25,558 nucleotides of DNA, taken from the NCBI GenBank assembly GCA_964423645.1, contig CAYRFE010000038.1:1-25558 (forward strand), given 5' to 3'. This stretch comes from CAYRFE01 sp964423645 [NCBI: uncultured bacterium] (GTDB lineage Bacteria; Macinerneyibacteriota; Macinerneyibacteria; Macinerneyibacteriales). The notes beneath the pieces are model-generated. The model worked only from the letters and a program-made list of their open reading frames with translations, was not told the DNA's origin and did no database searches. Positions 8,858 to 16,009 of this stretch are shown in pieces. Each line of letters begins with the position of its first letter. Position 1 is the stretch's first letter. The position numbers and the translations under genes are program-made.

Positions 8858-9454
8858 TTATTCATGCACGCTGTCTTTTAATGCCGCCTCTAACAGTGTC
8901 AAACACTCTTCAACCGGTTGAAACCATTTTTTTTGAAACCATTTGAATATGTACAGAGCTGTAAGGGCGATCACGGCAATAATAAGACCAGCTGCTGTCG
9001 TGATAAGTGCCTCCGCAATACCGCCCGTGATGATAGCACGAACTTCGGATGAAAAATTCCCCATTGCAGAAAACGATTTAATGATCCCGGTAATTGTGCC
9101 TAAAATCCCTAAAAGCGGCGCGATACCGACTGAATATTCAAGAAATTTGATATACCGGTTGGACTCATTCCATTCAGCTTCAAAATATTGTTTGGCAGTC
9201 TCAAGTGCCGTGTGAGTATATTCGGGAAAATAACGATTGAAAATACCGGTAACATAATGTGAATCGTCAGGGATACGCTCTCTCTTTTTTACAAAGTCAC
9301 GATACTTGCTGTGCGAAAAACCGCGGTACTTCATACCTAAACGAATGTAATACACGATTCGCTCACATACCACCGCTCCGGTAAATACCGCCAATATAAG
9401 TAACGGATATCCCGTGATTCCTGCACGTTCTGCAAACAATATCAACGAGTTCAT
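8858..9454 (-). CDS. MotA/TolQ/ExbB proton-channel family protein
   Basis: 198-residue inner-membrane protein of the MotA/TolQ/ExbB family, which uses the proton gradient to energise outer-membrane or motility machines. Three membrane segments are visible at about residues 15-35, 105-130 and 145-172. Between the first and second lies a cytoplasmic loop with FEAEWNESNRYIKFLEYSVGIAPLLGILGTI-type sequence (split here as the family's GIAPLLGILGTITGII core). The third carries the conserved GIAEALITTAAGL region. AAGGAAG precedes the ATG. The gene follows the 125-residue gene by 21 bases and is probably cotranscribed with it. No ExbD/TolR partner lies on either side, which is unusual. The subfamily (ExbB, TolQ or other) cannot be decided from the sequence alone. 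Confidence 0.92.
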   Translation of the reverse strand: MNSLILFAERAGITGYPLLILAVFTGAVVCERIVYYIRLGMKYRGFSHSKYRDFVKKRERIPDDSHYVTGIFNRYFPEYTHTALETAKQYFEAEWNESNRYIKFLEYSVGIAPLLGILGTITGIIKSFSAMGNFSSEVRAIITGGIAEALITTAAGLIIAVIALTALYIFKWFQKKWFQPVEECLTLLEAALKDSVHE

Positions 9455-9475
9455 ATATTCTTCCTTTATTTTTAC

Positions 9476-9853
9476 TCAATGAGAACCAAAAATCTCATAC
9501 GCATCATCAGTGACGAATCGCACGCATTGTTCATACGATCCGTAATAGCCGGTGTCTTCCCAAGTATCATCAACTGTCTTTATACTCACCGTCCATACAT
9601 TCCTTCGATTACATAGAATTCTTCCGATACTGAATTCATCCTGAACCACGCCCGCTTGATATGATGCATAGACGATCGTTTCTCGTGCCGATATACGCTC
9701 AAATCTCAGTCGTGATGTGTCCATATCGAGGAGTATACCATAGTACACTGAAATTTCAATAGAGGAGCGTTTTTCATACTGTCGAGTTCCAAAATGAACG
9801 ATAGCGTCCCACACGAAAGAATTGCCAAACACAGGTCTTTTTCGTTCATCCAT
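9476..9853 (-). CDS. Unrecognised 125-residue protein upstream of the ExbB-like gene
   Basis: A 125-residue soluble protein with no signal peptide or membrane segment. It is rich in beta-type sequence and aromatic residues (for example WDAIVHFGTRQYEK and WEDTGYYGSYEQCVRFV). I do not recognise a family. Its stop codon lies 21 bases before the ExbB-like gene on the same strand, which supports a real gene in a two-gene operon. The upstream ribosome binding site is weak (GAGAGGGT at some distance), and a TATAAA about 8 bases before the ATG could equally be a -10 box, so the start is uncertain. Two cysteines (in RILCNRR and YEQCVRF) are present without any metal-binding spacing. Confidence 0.6.
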   Translation of the reverse strand: MDERKRPVFGNSFVWDAIVHFGTRQYEKRSSIEISVYYGILLDMDTSRLRFERISARETIVYASYQAGVVQDEFSIGRILCNRRNVWTVSIKTVDDTWEDTGYYGSYEQCVRFVTDDAYEIFGSH

Positions 9854-10031
9854 GACTGTGTTTATATCATCTCGATACCCTCTCAGAGGTCATAGACTCT
9901 ATCCATGATATCGTATTCGGATGTCCGAGCCCCTTATTGAGTGACCATAAAAATAATCTGTTCATTATGATAATCATAAAATTTTTTCCTAAAAAATGGT
10001 AGATATAATCATGACTTTTTTGAAAGAAAGG

Positions 10032-10116
10032 TGCCCAGGATCGGACTCGAACCGACACGACCAAAAAGGTCATCGGATTTTAAATCCGATGCGTCTACCT
10101 ATTCCGCCACCCGGGC
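10032..10116 (-). tRNA. tRNA-Leu (anticodon UAA)
   Basis: 85-base class II tRNA. The acceptor stem GCCCGGG pairs with CCTGGGC, the anticodon loop TTTAAAA reads TAA, the long variable arm is GACC-TTTTT-GGTC, and the T loop is GTTCGAGTC. The 3' CCA is not encoded (the genome reads CCT). It is last in the Gly-Cys-Leu cluster. Confidence 0.95.
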
Positions 10117-10124
10117 TGGAACCA

Positions 10125-10196
10125 AGGCAACGCCCGGATTCGAACCGGGGAATAGCGGTTTTGCAGACCACTGCCTTACCACTTGGCTACGTTGCC
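10125..10196 (-). tRNA. tRNA-Cys (anticodon GCA)
   Basis: 72 bases. The acceptor stem GGCAACG pairs with CGTTGCC, the anticodon loop CTGCAAA reads GCA, and the discriminator U73 is as expected for tRNA-Cys. CCA is not encoded. It lies 8 bases upstream of tRNA-Leu in the same transcript. Confidence 0.95.
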
Positions 10197-10211
10197 GTAC
10201 TAAAGAAAAAA

Positions 10212-10284
10212 AGCGGGTGACCGGACTCGGACCGGCGACAACCACGTTGGCAACGTGGCGCTCTACCAACTGAGCTACACCCGC
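10212..10284 (-). tRNA. tRNA-Gly (anticodon GCC)
   Basis: 73 bases. The acceptor stem GCGGGTG pairs with CACCCGC, the D arm is GCTCAGTTGGTAGAGC, and the anticodon loop TTGCCAA reads GCC. U73 is the expected discriminator. CCA is not encoded. It is first in the Gly-Cys-Leu cluster. Confidence 0.95.
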
Positions 10285-10295
10285 ATGACGCGCTG

Positions 10296-10324
10296 ATATT
10301 ACCATAATGAAATTTTATTGTCAA
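10296..10324 (-). promoter_or_regulatory. Promoter of the Gly-Cys-Leu tRNA cluster
   Basis: On the minus strand TTGACA (10319-10324) and TAATAT (10296-10301) are 17 bases apart, just upstream of tRNA-Gly. The three tRNAs therefore do not depend on readthrough from the fMet-Met pair. Confidence 0.65.
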
Positions 10325-10407
10325 GAGGAAGTGTGAAAAAAAATAATATTCATTTTTTATCAGTCACGCTGCGCTTTGGTCTGTATAACGAGAGCCCTAT
10401 GCCAAAC

Positions 10408-10572
10408 AATACTATTTTGAAATTGTGCCACCCCAAACCCCTTCCGGTGAATTCGGAAGGGGCTTAATTTCTAATATAGTGGGGACTTCGTCCCCACACC
10501 CCTTATAATAACAAAACTATAATAGCAAAGCCGAAGCAAGCTTCGGGGAATTTGACCCATTTAGATTAAAAA
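10408..10572 (+). repeat. 165 bp structured repeat, copy A
   Basis: This is an imperfect inverted copy of 14458-14621. In order it contains hairpin 1 (CCCCTTCCG, 10438-10446, against CGGAAGGGG, 10454-10462), hairpin 2 (GTGGGGAC, 10479-10486, against GTCCCCAC, 10490-10497) and hairpin 3 (CCGAAGCAAGCTTCGG, 10531-10546). It then ends in a conserved 20-base stretch, GACCCATTTAGATTAAAAA. Hairpins 2 and 3 are identical in the two copies, while hairpin 1 differs on both sides of its stem with pairing kept. Confidence 0.85.
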
Positions 10573-10791
10573 ATCAGTAATAAAGCACAACAAAGCTCCC
10601 CCTCGCGGTTACGTGTTTCCCACTCTTTGCAAAAATGAGGGGGGAAAAAATAATGGCCTTAAAAAATTATCGTGAAACAATTCAAGTATTTTTTCGTGAA
10701 ACAGCGCATACTGTTTGAGTGTAGCGAGTTTATGTGCTGTAGAAAAAATACGCAGAATTGTAGATATTTTTTTACAGCCTTGACTTTTTTG

Positions 10792-10819
10792 TTACTTTTT
10801 GTGTCAAGACAAAAAGTAA
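10792..10819. repeat. Perfect 11-base inverted repeat
   Basis: TTACTTTTTGT (10792-10802) and ACAAAAAGTAA (10809-10819) flank a 6-base loop. It is one of several palindromic elements between the tRNA clusters; neither gene nor terminator context explains it. Confidence 0.7.
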
Positions 10820-10882
10820 GACATGATTTTGAAACTTCTATTGGGGCGAGGTGACCTCACCATTACAGTTGCGTCGTATACA

Positions 10883-10921
10883 CCTGTAGAGAACAGACGT
10901 GTATAAAACACGTCTCTACGG
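10883..10921. repeat. Hairpin with inner and outer paired arms
   Basis: The inner stem AGACGTGT (10895-10902) pairs with ACACGTCT (10908-10915). The outer arm CTGTAG (10884-10889) pairs with CTACGG (10916-10921) through one G-T pair. Asymmetric bulge bases separate the two stems. Confidence 0.6.
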
Positions 10922-11012
10922 AATTTACCAAAAACATCAATGTAATGAGATCGAAATACAAATACCGCATCAGCGAGAATTTTTCTGCTTGTACGGTAAT
11001 GTTATTTGAAAA

Positions 11013-11086
11013 TAGCGGGAGTCAGGATCGAACTGACGACCTTGCGGGTATGAACCGCACGCTCTAGCCAGCTGAGCTATCCCGCC
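11013..11086 (-). tRNA. tRNA-Met (elongator, anticodon CAU)
   Basis: 74 bases. The D arm is GCTCAGCTGGCTAGAGC, the anticodon loop TTCATAC reads CAT, the T arm is GTCAG-TTCGATC-CTGAC and the discriminator is A73. The G1-U72 wobble at the acceptor end also occurs in elongator tRNA-Met genes of other bacteria as I remember them, and separates it from the initiator next to it. CCA is not encoded. An Ile tRNA with modified CAU is less likely given the body sequence. Confidence 0.9.
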
Positions 11087-11102
11087 GTGTAGAGTGAAAG
11101 AT

Positions 11103-11178
<76 letters not shown>

Positions 11179-11190
11179 TCTTCGAAAGAG

Positions 11191-11218
11191 ATTATATGCA
11201 CATAAATGCTTTTGTCAA
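11191..11218 (-). promoter_or_regulatory. Promoter of the fMet-Met tRNA pair
   Basis: On the minus strand a full-consensus -35 TTGACA (11213-11218) and -10 TATAAT (11191-11196) are 16 bases apart. They end about 12 bases before the 5' end of tRNA-fMet. Confidence 0.8.
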
Positions 11219-11361
11219 TAGGTTTCTCGGTATTACCTCGATAAAATTCGATAATGCTTTAATTGAAGGAGTAGGTTGGAAGATTTACTTTGATGAAATT
11301 TGTACTTAAATGAGTTTGCGTATAACAAATTTCTTTAGCACTCGTCTGATACATACCATTA

Positions 11362-11916
11362 TCATCCTTCACGTCGAATCCGAAACGGATTACCTTTATA
11401 ATCAAATTTATTGAATGGATTATCCCGCGTATTTTCGCCTTGTGTCTTTATCTCAAATAAATATAATCCATCCTTTGCGGAAAGCAGATAATACAATTTG
11501 CCTTCCGACACAATGCATGTGTTTCGAGTCGGAGCAAAATAAATTTGAGGTAATAACAAACTATTGACCATTTTCATTTCATTGATTGAATAACCAAGTA
11601 TCTCATCATAATAATCTTCATTAGAGTTCGCTTGATAACGTTTACGAAAGTATAATATATCATTAAATGTACCAAGATAATCAAGTTCTCCATGAAAAAA
11701 CATATTTTTAGTTTTTGAATTTTTTTGATTTTCTTCAAATATGCTTATCTCTAAGTTTTTTTCTTTCCTTGTGCTATAAGTAAAGTATAGTTTCCCGTCT
11801 AAAGGATGTCCATATTCTTTTTTCAGATCCATTGGGGAAATAGCAGCCCCATTATTCCAGAGAGTATAACGTTCTCTTCCTGCACCATAATATACAGACA
11901 ATATATTGTCCTTCAT
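11362..11916 (-). CDS. 3' part of a frameshifted exported beta-rich protein
   Basis: This 184-residue open frame is the continuation of the gene that starts at 12338. Its frame stays open upstream of the apparent ATG (11916), back through the homopolymer at 11967-11974, reading SFFYKTDESKYNIGAYNEVI before MKDN. The apparent ATG has no separate promoter. The sequence is beta-rich with repeated aromatic strands (KLYFTYS, ILYFRKRY, KLYYLLSA, LYLFEI), like a small propeller. No known family is recognised. It is noticeably AT-rich. If the frameshift is real, this half is probably translated poorly or not at all. Confidence 0.65.
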   Translation of the reverse strand: MKDNILSVYYGAGRERYTLWNNGAAISPMDLKKEYGHPLDGKLYFTYSTRKEKNLEISIFEENQKNSKTKNMFFHGELDYLGTFNDILYFRKRYQANSNEDYYDEILGYSINEMKMVNSLLLPQIYFAPTRNTCIVSEGKLYYLLSAKDGLYLFEIKTQGENTRDNPFNKFDYKGNPFRIRREG

Positions 11917-11936
11917 TATTACTTCATTATATGCAC

Positions 11937-12338
11937 CTATGTTATATTTGCTTTCGTCAGTTTTATAAAAAAAACTTTAGTTGTTTTGCTTTTTTTATTA
12001 TACTGATACAATCGCACCCCTATCAATATCAATATATCATCTCCGCTAACAACAAATTTAGGTTCTCGCGTATAACCTAACAATTCCGGTTTGTGTTCTT
12101 CTATCAATGTACCTTTTGAAATTGAAAATTCTCTTATTTTCAAATTTCGATAGTCAAATATATACAAACTATCCTGAGAAACATAAAAATAGTCAATTCC
12201 TGATTTTATAAAATGCGAATAAGGTATCTTTACCAGTTCCTTCGGATATAATCCGCCATACTCTGCTCGTATGTCAGGGAAAACCGAAAGAACCACAAAT
12301 GCTACACACAGAATTTTTATAACGACACGTAATATCAT
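11937..12338 (-). CDS. 5' part of a frameshifted exported beta-rich protein
   Basis: 133-residue open frame, of which about the first 123 residues look genuine. The N-terminus is a signal peptide (MILRVVIKILCVAFVVLSVF, cleavage probably after IRA, residue 25). Strand-like units follow (YFYVSQDSLYIFDYRN, DILILIGVRLYQYN). After KKSKTTKVFF the frame runs into a short tail and a stop, while the -1 frame continues as the 184-residue frame. Joined, the two give about 325 residues. Its ATG overlaps the stop of the HAD gene (ATGA), so it is translationally coupled as third gene of the guaA operon. Function unknown. Confidence 0.7.
   Translation of the reverse strand: MILRVVIKILCVAFVVLSVFPDIRAEYGGLYPKELVKIPYSHFIKSGIDYFYVSQDSLYIFDYRNLKIREFSISKGTLIEEHKPELLGYTREPKFVVSGDDILILIGVRLYQYNKKSKTTKVFFIKLTKANIT
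11967..11974 (-). other. Homopolymer tract at the frameshift (T8 on the coding strand)
   Basis: A run of eight A on the given strand (eight T in the coding sense) marks where the 133- and 184-residue frames meet. Adding a single T would fuse them: 12338 to 11362 is 977 bases, one short of 326 whole codons. The tract could be a read error, a mutation, or a slippage or phase-variation site. Confidence 0.7.
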
Positions 12339-12781
12339 TCCCTCGTCACCGCATGTATTTTTTTCGCATCCATCAATATATCTATCGCGTCACGTATGTC
12401 ACACACCGTAATATCCGATGCGGCGATGGCTTTTGAATAACATCCTTCTCGTCCTACGACAGCGATCGCCAGTGCACACAATTCAAACATGGGAATGTCG
12501 TTGTTGCCGTTGCCGACACATGCCGTTTCGCGTGCGCCTAAAGCCGTTACAAATGCCGCTTTCTCACTGCCTTTTTGCTCCGGTTGCAACAACACACACT
12601 CAATACCGATCGATGCAAGCTGTGCCTGTGCCGTGCCGAATGTATCGGCAGTGATCACATACACTTTATAGCGTGTTTGTAATGTTTGAAGCGCCGTCGC
12701 AATGTCGGGTATTAAAATCCCGGACACTGCAAGCGTGCCGTTATAATCGAAAACGACGTTTTTTACTGCTTCGCCGTGCAT
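12335..12781 (-). CDS. HAD-family protein of the soluble P-type ATPase-like group (COG4087)
   Basis: 148-residue cytosolic HAD-superfamily protein. Motif I is FDYNGTLA with the nucleophile Asp12; the usual second acidic residue is Asn14. Later come ITADTF (motif II threonine), the lysine region PEQKGSEKAAF (Lys70, Lys74) and motif IV GNGNNDIPM (90-98). The order and the DYNGT signature match the COG4087 'soluble P-type ATPase-like' phosphatases, from memory of that family. The substrate is unknown, and the missing +2 Asp makes ordinary phosphatase chemistry doubtful. It starts 18 bases after the guaA stop and overlaps the next gene by ATGA, so it is the middle gene of a three-gene operon. Its ribosome binding site (AAGGAA) is rather far from the ATG. 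Confidence 0.88.
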   Translation of the reverse strand: MHGEAVKNVVFDYNGTLAVSGILIPDIATALQTLQTRYKVYVITADTFGTAQAQLASIGIECVLLQPEQKGSEKAAFVTALGARETACVGNGNNDIPMFELCALAIAVVGREGCYSKAIAASDITVCDIRDAIDILMDAKKIHAVTRE

Positions 12782-12799
12782 ACAACACTCAGATGTTCC

Positions 12800-14335
12800 T
12801 TATTCCCACTCGATCGTTGCAGGCGGTTTGGAGCTGATGTCATACACGACTCGGTTGATGCCGCGCACTTCGTTGATGATACGGTTTGAGATACGTGCAA
12901 GCACATCATAGGGCAAGCGTGACCAATCAGCCGTCATGCCGTCGCTTGAGTCTACAGAGCGCAACGCGAGGGTATTCTCATACGTGCGTTCGTCACCCAT
13001 AACACCCACGGATTTGACCGGTAACAACACGCAGAATGTCTGCCACACTTTGGTATACAGATCGGCTTTTTTTATCTCTTCAATGAGGATATGGTCCGCT
13101 TTACGTAAAACGTCCAAGCGTTCTTTGGTGATATCGCCGATGATACGAATTGCAAGTCCCGGTCCCGGGAACGGATGACGCTCTACCAACTCTTCTGATA
13201 ATCCCAGCTCACGACCAAGTTCACGCACTTCATCCTTAAACAGCTCACGTAACGGTTCCAACAATTTCAAATGCATTTTTTCAGGTAATCCGCCGACATT
13301 ATGATGCGATTTGATCGTCGCCGACGGTCCTTTAAATGACACGCTTTCAATCACATCGGGGTATAGTGTGCCCTGTGCGAGAAATTCCGCACCATCTATT
13401 TTTTTGGCTTCACGCTCGAATATTTCTACAAACACACGTCCGATTATCTTACGTTTTGTCTCGGGATCGGACACATCTTTCAATTCTGACAAAAACTCTG
13501 TTTCCGCATCAACATACTGCAGATTCATCGGAAATACTTGAGAAAATATATTTCTGACCTGCTCCGCTTCATACAAACGCAATACGCCGTTGTTGACAAA
13601 GATCGGCACCAGTTGTTTGCCTATCGCTTTCCACAGAAGTAACGCAACGACTGACGAGTCTACCCCGCCGGAAAGTCCTAAAATAACCGTTTTATCGCCA
13701 ACCTTCGCACGAATATGCTCTATCTGCTCATCAATGAAACGTCCCATCGTCCATGAGGGTTCGCAATGTGCGACTGAAAAAAGGAAATTGCGTATGAATG
13801 TTTTCCCGAATACCGAGTGTACCACTTCGGGATGAAACTGCACGCCGTAGATCGGCTTTTCGTTATGACGCATCACCGCAAATTCGGTATTATCGGTATG
13901 TGCAAGACGGGTATATTCTTTGGGGATTGCAGATACTTTATCACCATGGCTCATCCACACCACACTTTTATCGGGTATTGCCTGTAATATCGTATCGGGC
14001 TTGTCGATAAGCAATTCCGCAAAACCGTATTCGCGTTTCTCGCCCTTTTCGACTTTTCCGCCGCATACATACGACGTGAGCTGCATACCATAGCATATTC
14101 CCAGGACCGGCACACCGAGTTCAAAGACACCTTTATCGCATTGCGGACCGTTTTCTATCACCGACGACGGGCTTCCTGAAAGAATGATGGCAGGCGGATT
14201 GATCGCACGAATCTTATCCATAGAGATATTAAAAGGATGAATCTCGCAGTAGACATGTTCTTCACGAATACGACGAGCGATCAATTGAGTGAACTGTGAG
14301 CCAAAATCCAATATTAATACGGTTGGTAACGCCAT
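12800..14335 (-). CDS. guaA: GMP synthase (glutamine-hydrolysing)
   Basis: 511-residue enzyme that converts XMP to GMP with ATP and glutamine, the last step of GMP synthesis. The N-terminal class I glutamine amidotransferase has the triad Cys81 (GICYGMQ), His168 and Glu170 (QFHPE). The ATP pyrophosphatase domain begins with the PP-loop SGGVDSS (222-228). The C-terminal dimerisation domain ends in the conserved KPPATIEWE. Full length, with nothing missing. GGAGGT precedes the ATG and a near-consensus promoter lies just upstream. The leader is only about 25 bases, too short for a purine riboswitch. It leads an operon with the HAD gene and the frameshifted exported gene. Confidence 0.98.
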   Translation of the reverse strand: MALPTVLILDFGSQFTQLIARRIREEHVYCEIHPFNISMDKIRAINPPAIILSGSPSSVIENGPQCDKGVFELGVPVLGICYGMQLTSYVCGGKVEKGEKREYGFAELLIDKPDTILQAIPDKSVVWMSHGDKVSAIPKEYTRLAHTDNTEFAVMRHNEKPIYGVQFHPEVVHSVFGKTFIRNFLFSVAHCEPSWTMGRFIDEQIEHIRAKVGDKTVILGLSGGVDSSVVALLLWKAIGKQLVPIFVNNGVLRLYEAEQVRNIFSQVFPMNLQYVDAETEFLSELKDVSDPETKRKIIGRVFVEIFEREAKKIDGAEFLAQGTLYPDVIESVSFKGPSATIKSHHNVGGLPEKMHLKLLEPLRELFKDEVRELGRELGLSEELVERHPFPGPGLAIRIIGDITKERLDVLRKADHILIEEIKKADLYTKVWQTFCVLLPVKSVGVMGDERTYENTLALRSVDSSDGMTADWSRLPYDVLARISNRIINEVRGINRVVYDISSKPPATIEWE

Positions 14336-14361
14336 TATAAACCTCCGAAATGTGTAACGCC

Positions 14362-14390
14362 ATTATACGGTTTCTATCATGGTTTTGCAA
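14362..14390 (-). promoter_or_regulatory. guaA operon promoter
   Basis: On the minus strand TTGCAA (14385-14390) and TATAAT (14362-14367) are 17 bases apart. The -10 box lies 27 bases upstream of the guaA start codon. Confidence 0.7.
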
Positions 14391-14457
14391 GTAAGATTCT
14401 TCTTGATACAGGTGAAAGGTACGACACCTGCATCATTTATCCTCTCGCATGAGTCTA

Positions 14458-14621
14458 TTTTTAATCTAAATGGGTCAAATTCCCCGAAGCTTGCTTCGGC
14501 TTCACTATTATAATTTTGTTATTATTAGGGGTGTGGGGACGAAGTCCCCACAATATTAGAAATTAAGCCCCTCCCAAAAAGAAAAGGGAGGGGTTTGGGG
14601 TGGGCGAACAAATATAGTATT
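14458..14621 (-). repeat. 165 bp structured repeat, copy B (inverted relative to copy A)
   Basis: Read on the minus strand it matches 10408-10572 nearly end to end. Hairpin 3 lies at 14484-14499 and the identical GTGGGGAC/GTCCCCAC hairpin at about 14533-14551. Hairpin 1 here has the stem CCCCTCCC/GGGAGGGG with a T-rich loop, in place of CCCCTTCCG/CGGAAGGGG. It sits between the guaA promoter and the exchanger gene, outside any coding frame. Confidence 0.85.
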
Positions 14622-14631
14622 TTTTGGGGAG

Positions 14632-14653
14632 ATACCCCGTAGCTTGCTGCGGG
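14632..14653. repeat. GC-rich hairpin next to repeat copy B
   Basis: ACCCCGTAGC and GCTGCGGGGT form a 10-base stem with one G-T pair around TT. The core AGCTTGCT resembles hairpin 3 of the 165 bp repeat, suggesting a related palindromic unit. Confidence 0.6.
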
Positions 14654-14751
14654 GTAGTTCATTATCCACACAGTAAAAGGAATGAATCAATGAAACGAAC
14701 GCAGAACTTTTCACGAGTGGTGAGATGATCCTCCGAATAGGCAAATCACAG

Positions 14752-14779
14752 TTGAAAAGATTTGTTTTTATGTTACAAT
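14752..14779 (+). promoter_or_regulatory. Promoter of the exchanger gene
   Basis: TTGAAA (14752-14757) and TACAAT (14774-14779) are 16 bases apart, directly upstream of the AGGAGGT ribosome binding site. Confidence 0.55.
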
Positions 14780-14804
14780 ATGAGTGAGTGGTAGGAGGTC
14801 AAGT

Positions 14805-15761
14805 ATGTTGTACCCAATATTGTTTTGTATACTGGGTTTTATCGCACTGATAAAAGGTGCCGATTTTTTAATCACCGGCGCTTCTTCCCTTGCGAAAAAG
14901 CTCCGTGTCTCAGAGATCGTGATCGGATTGACCGTGGTCGCCTTCGGCACGTCAACGCCTGAATTGGTCGTCAGTACATTTGCCAGTGCACAAGGGAATA
15001 GTGACATTGTTTTAGGGAACATCATCGGTAGTAATATTTTTAACATATTACTGATTCTCGGAATTTCGGGTTTGATTTATCCGCTCAATGTACTCAAGAA
15101 CACCGTTTGGCGTGAGATACCGTTTGCATTATTCGCAGTAATAGCAATGTATTTTCTTGCGGCGGATTCAACACCGGGGTTTCAAGGATCAGGTATCATT
15201 TCAGCAGGTGACGGCATTATTATGCTTTCATTTTTCGCCTTATTTATTCTTTATGTTTTTTATATTTCAAAAATATCCTCCCATGATAATAATCCCGTAA
15301 AACTTTACTCGACACCTCTCACGATACTTATGATACTTGGAGGGTTGATCGGACTTTTTATCGGAGGCAAACTCGTGGTAGACAATAGTGTGATCATTGC
15401 TCGTTTACTTGGAATGAGTGATAAGCTTATAGCGCTTACGATTGTCGCAGGGGGAACATCATTACCGGAATTGGTCACATCGGCAGTCGCAGCATATAAG
15501 AAACGTTGCGAGATAGCGGTCGGTAATATTGTCGGCTCGGGTATTTTCAATATTCTTCTTATTTTGGGGATAAGTTCTGTTATCAAACCTATCACTTTTA
15601 CTGAAGTATTTAATACTGATATGTTCGTTATGGCAGCAGCAACGCTTATATTATTCATTACCATGTTTACCGGGAAAAAACATCGTCTCGATCGATGGGA
15701 AGCGGCGATTCTTTTAGCGGGATACATCGCATATACCATTTTTCTCATAGGTAGAAAATGA
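14805..15761 (+). CDS. Na+/Ca2+ exchanger-family antiporter (YrbG/CaxA type)
   Basis: 318-residue inner-membrane cation antiporter of the CaCA family, expected to export Ca2+ in exchange for Na+ (with or without K+). About ten hydrophobic segments form two inverted halves, each with the family alpha repeat. The first is GTSTPELVVS (48-57, Glu53) followed by GNIIGSNIFNILLILG; the second is GGTSLPELVTS (216-226, Glu222) followed by GNIVGSGIFNILLILG. These glutamates form the ion site in the family. The ATG at 14805 is chosen over an in-frame GTG at 14784 because AGGAGGT lies between the two and would otherwise be inside the gene. It is a single-gene unit. Ion specificity is inferred from the family only. 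Confidence 0.93.
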   Translation: MLYPILFCILGFIALIKGADFLITGASSLAKKLRVSEIVIGLTVVAFGTSTPELVVSTFASAQGNSDIVLGNIIGSNIFNILLILGISGLIYPLNVLKNTVWREIPFALFAVIAMYFLAADSTPGFQGSGIISAGDGIIMLSFFALFILYVFYISKISSHDNNPVKLYSTPLTILMILGGLIGLFIGGKLVVDNSVIIARLLGMSDKLIALTIVAGGTSLPELVTSAVAAYKKRCEIAVGNIVGSGIFNILLILGISSVIKPITFTEVFNTDMFVMAAATLILFITMFTGKKHRLDRWEAAILLAGYIAYTIFLIGRK

Positions 15762-15797
15762 ACGTATCCGAAAAATAATACTCTATTTGTGCGCCTA

Positions 15798-15834
15798 CCC
15801 GGTAGGGAGAAACAAACAGTTTCTCCCTACTGGG
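15798..15834. repeat. 16-base-stem hairpin downstream of the exchanger gene
   Basis: CCCGGTAGGGAGAAAC (15798-15813) and GTTTCTCCCTACTGGG (15819-15834) pair at all but one position (a G-T) around a 5-base loop. No T-tract follows, so it is more like an intergenic palindromic repeat than a standard terminator, though it could protect the 3' end of the mRNA. Confidence 0.7.
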
Positions 15835-16009
15835 AAATATGTTTCTGAAATTGCAGGGACAAGCCGTGTCGCTATAGTCCACACAATCATTCTCATATTA
15901 CAACCTATCACAGTCAAGTCATAGTATACTTCGGGGAGTGCGACTCATTGAGATTACACACAGCCCTTACCAATAGGGTTTTTGCTTTTTTATTGGTTAT
16001 GTCGTTTCG

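Larger units (their letters stand above)
10321..11012. other. Non-coding, hairpin-rich interval between the two tRNA clusters
   Basis: About 690 bases without a convincing gene. It holds one copy of the 165 bp structured repeat (10408-10572) and then a string of unrelated inverted repeats. These are CCCCCTC/GAGGGGG (10598-10604/10637-10643), a 10-base pair (10701-10710/10731-10740), an 11-base perfect stem (10792-10802/10809-10819) and an 8-base stem with an outer paired arm (10883-10921). A 60-codon open frame at 10672-10854 overlaps these hairpins, has no ribosome binding site and is not credible. The interval looks like an accumulation site for small palindromic repeats. Confidence 0.7.

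Noticed and set aside
10672-10854. 60-codon plus-strand open frame between the tRNA clusters
   Set aside because: It overlaps two inverted repeats, has no ribosome binding site and its translation has no protein-like character.
10321-11012. CRISPR array or insertion sequence in the hairpin-rich interval
   Set aside because: The repeats are not regularly spaced or identical, no transposase or cas gene is near and no target-site duplication was found by eye.
11013-11086. Unusual G1-U72 pair in elongator tRNA-Met as a defect
   Set aside because: The same terminal pair occurs in elongator tRNA-Met of other bacteria as I recall, and the rest of the cloverleaf is intact.
14336-14362. Possible purine riboswitch before guaA
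   Set aside because: The promoter leaves only about 25 bases of leader, too short for an aptamer.
14556-14744. 62-codon minus-strand frame across repeat copy B
   Set aside because: It translates the hairpins of the structured repeat, and the other copy is not open in the same way.
15305-15748. 147-codon minus-strand frame opposite the exchanger gene
   Set aside because: The plus strand encodes a full CaCA antiporter with both alpha repeats; the antisense frame is a by-product.
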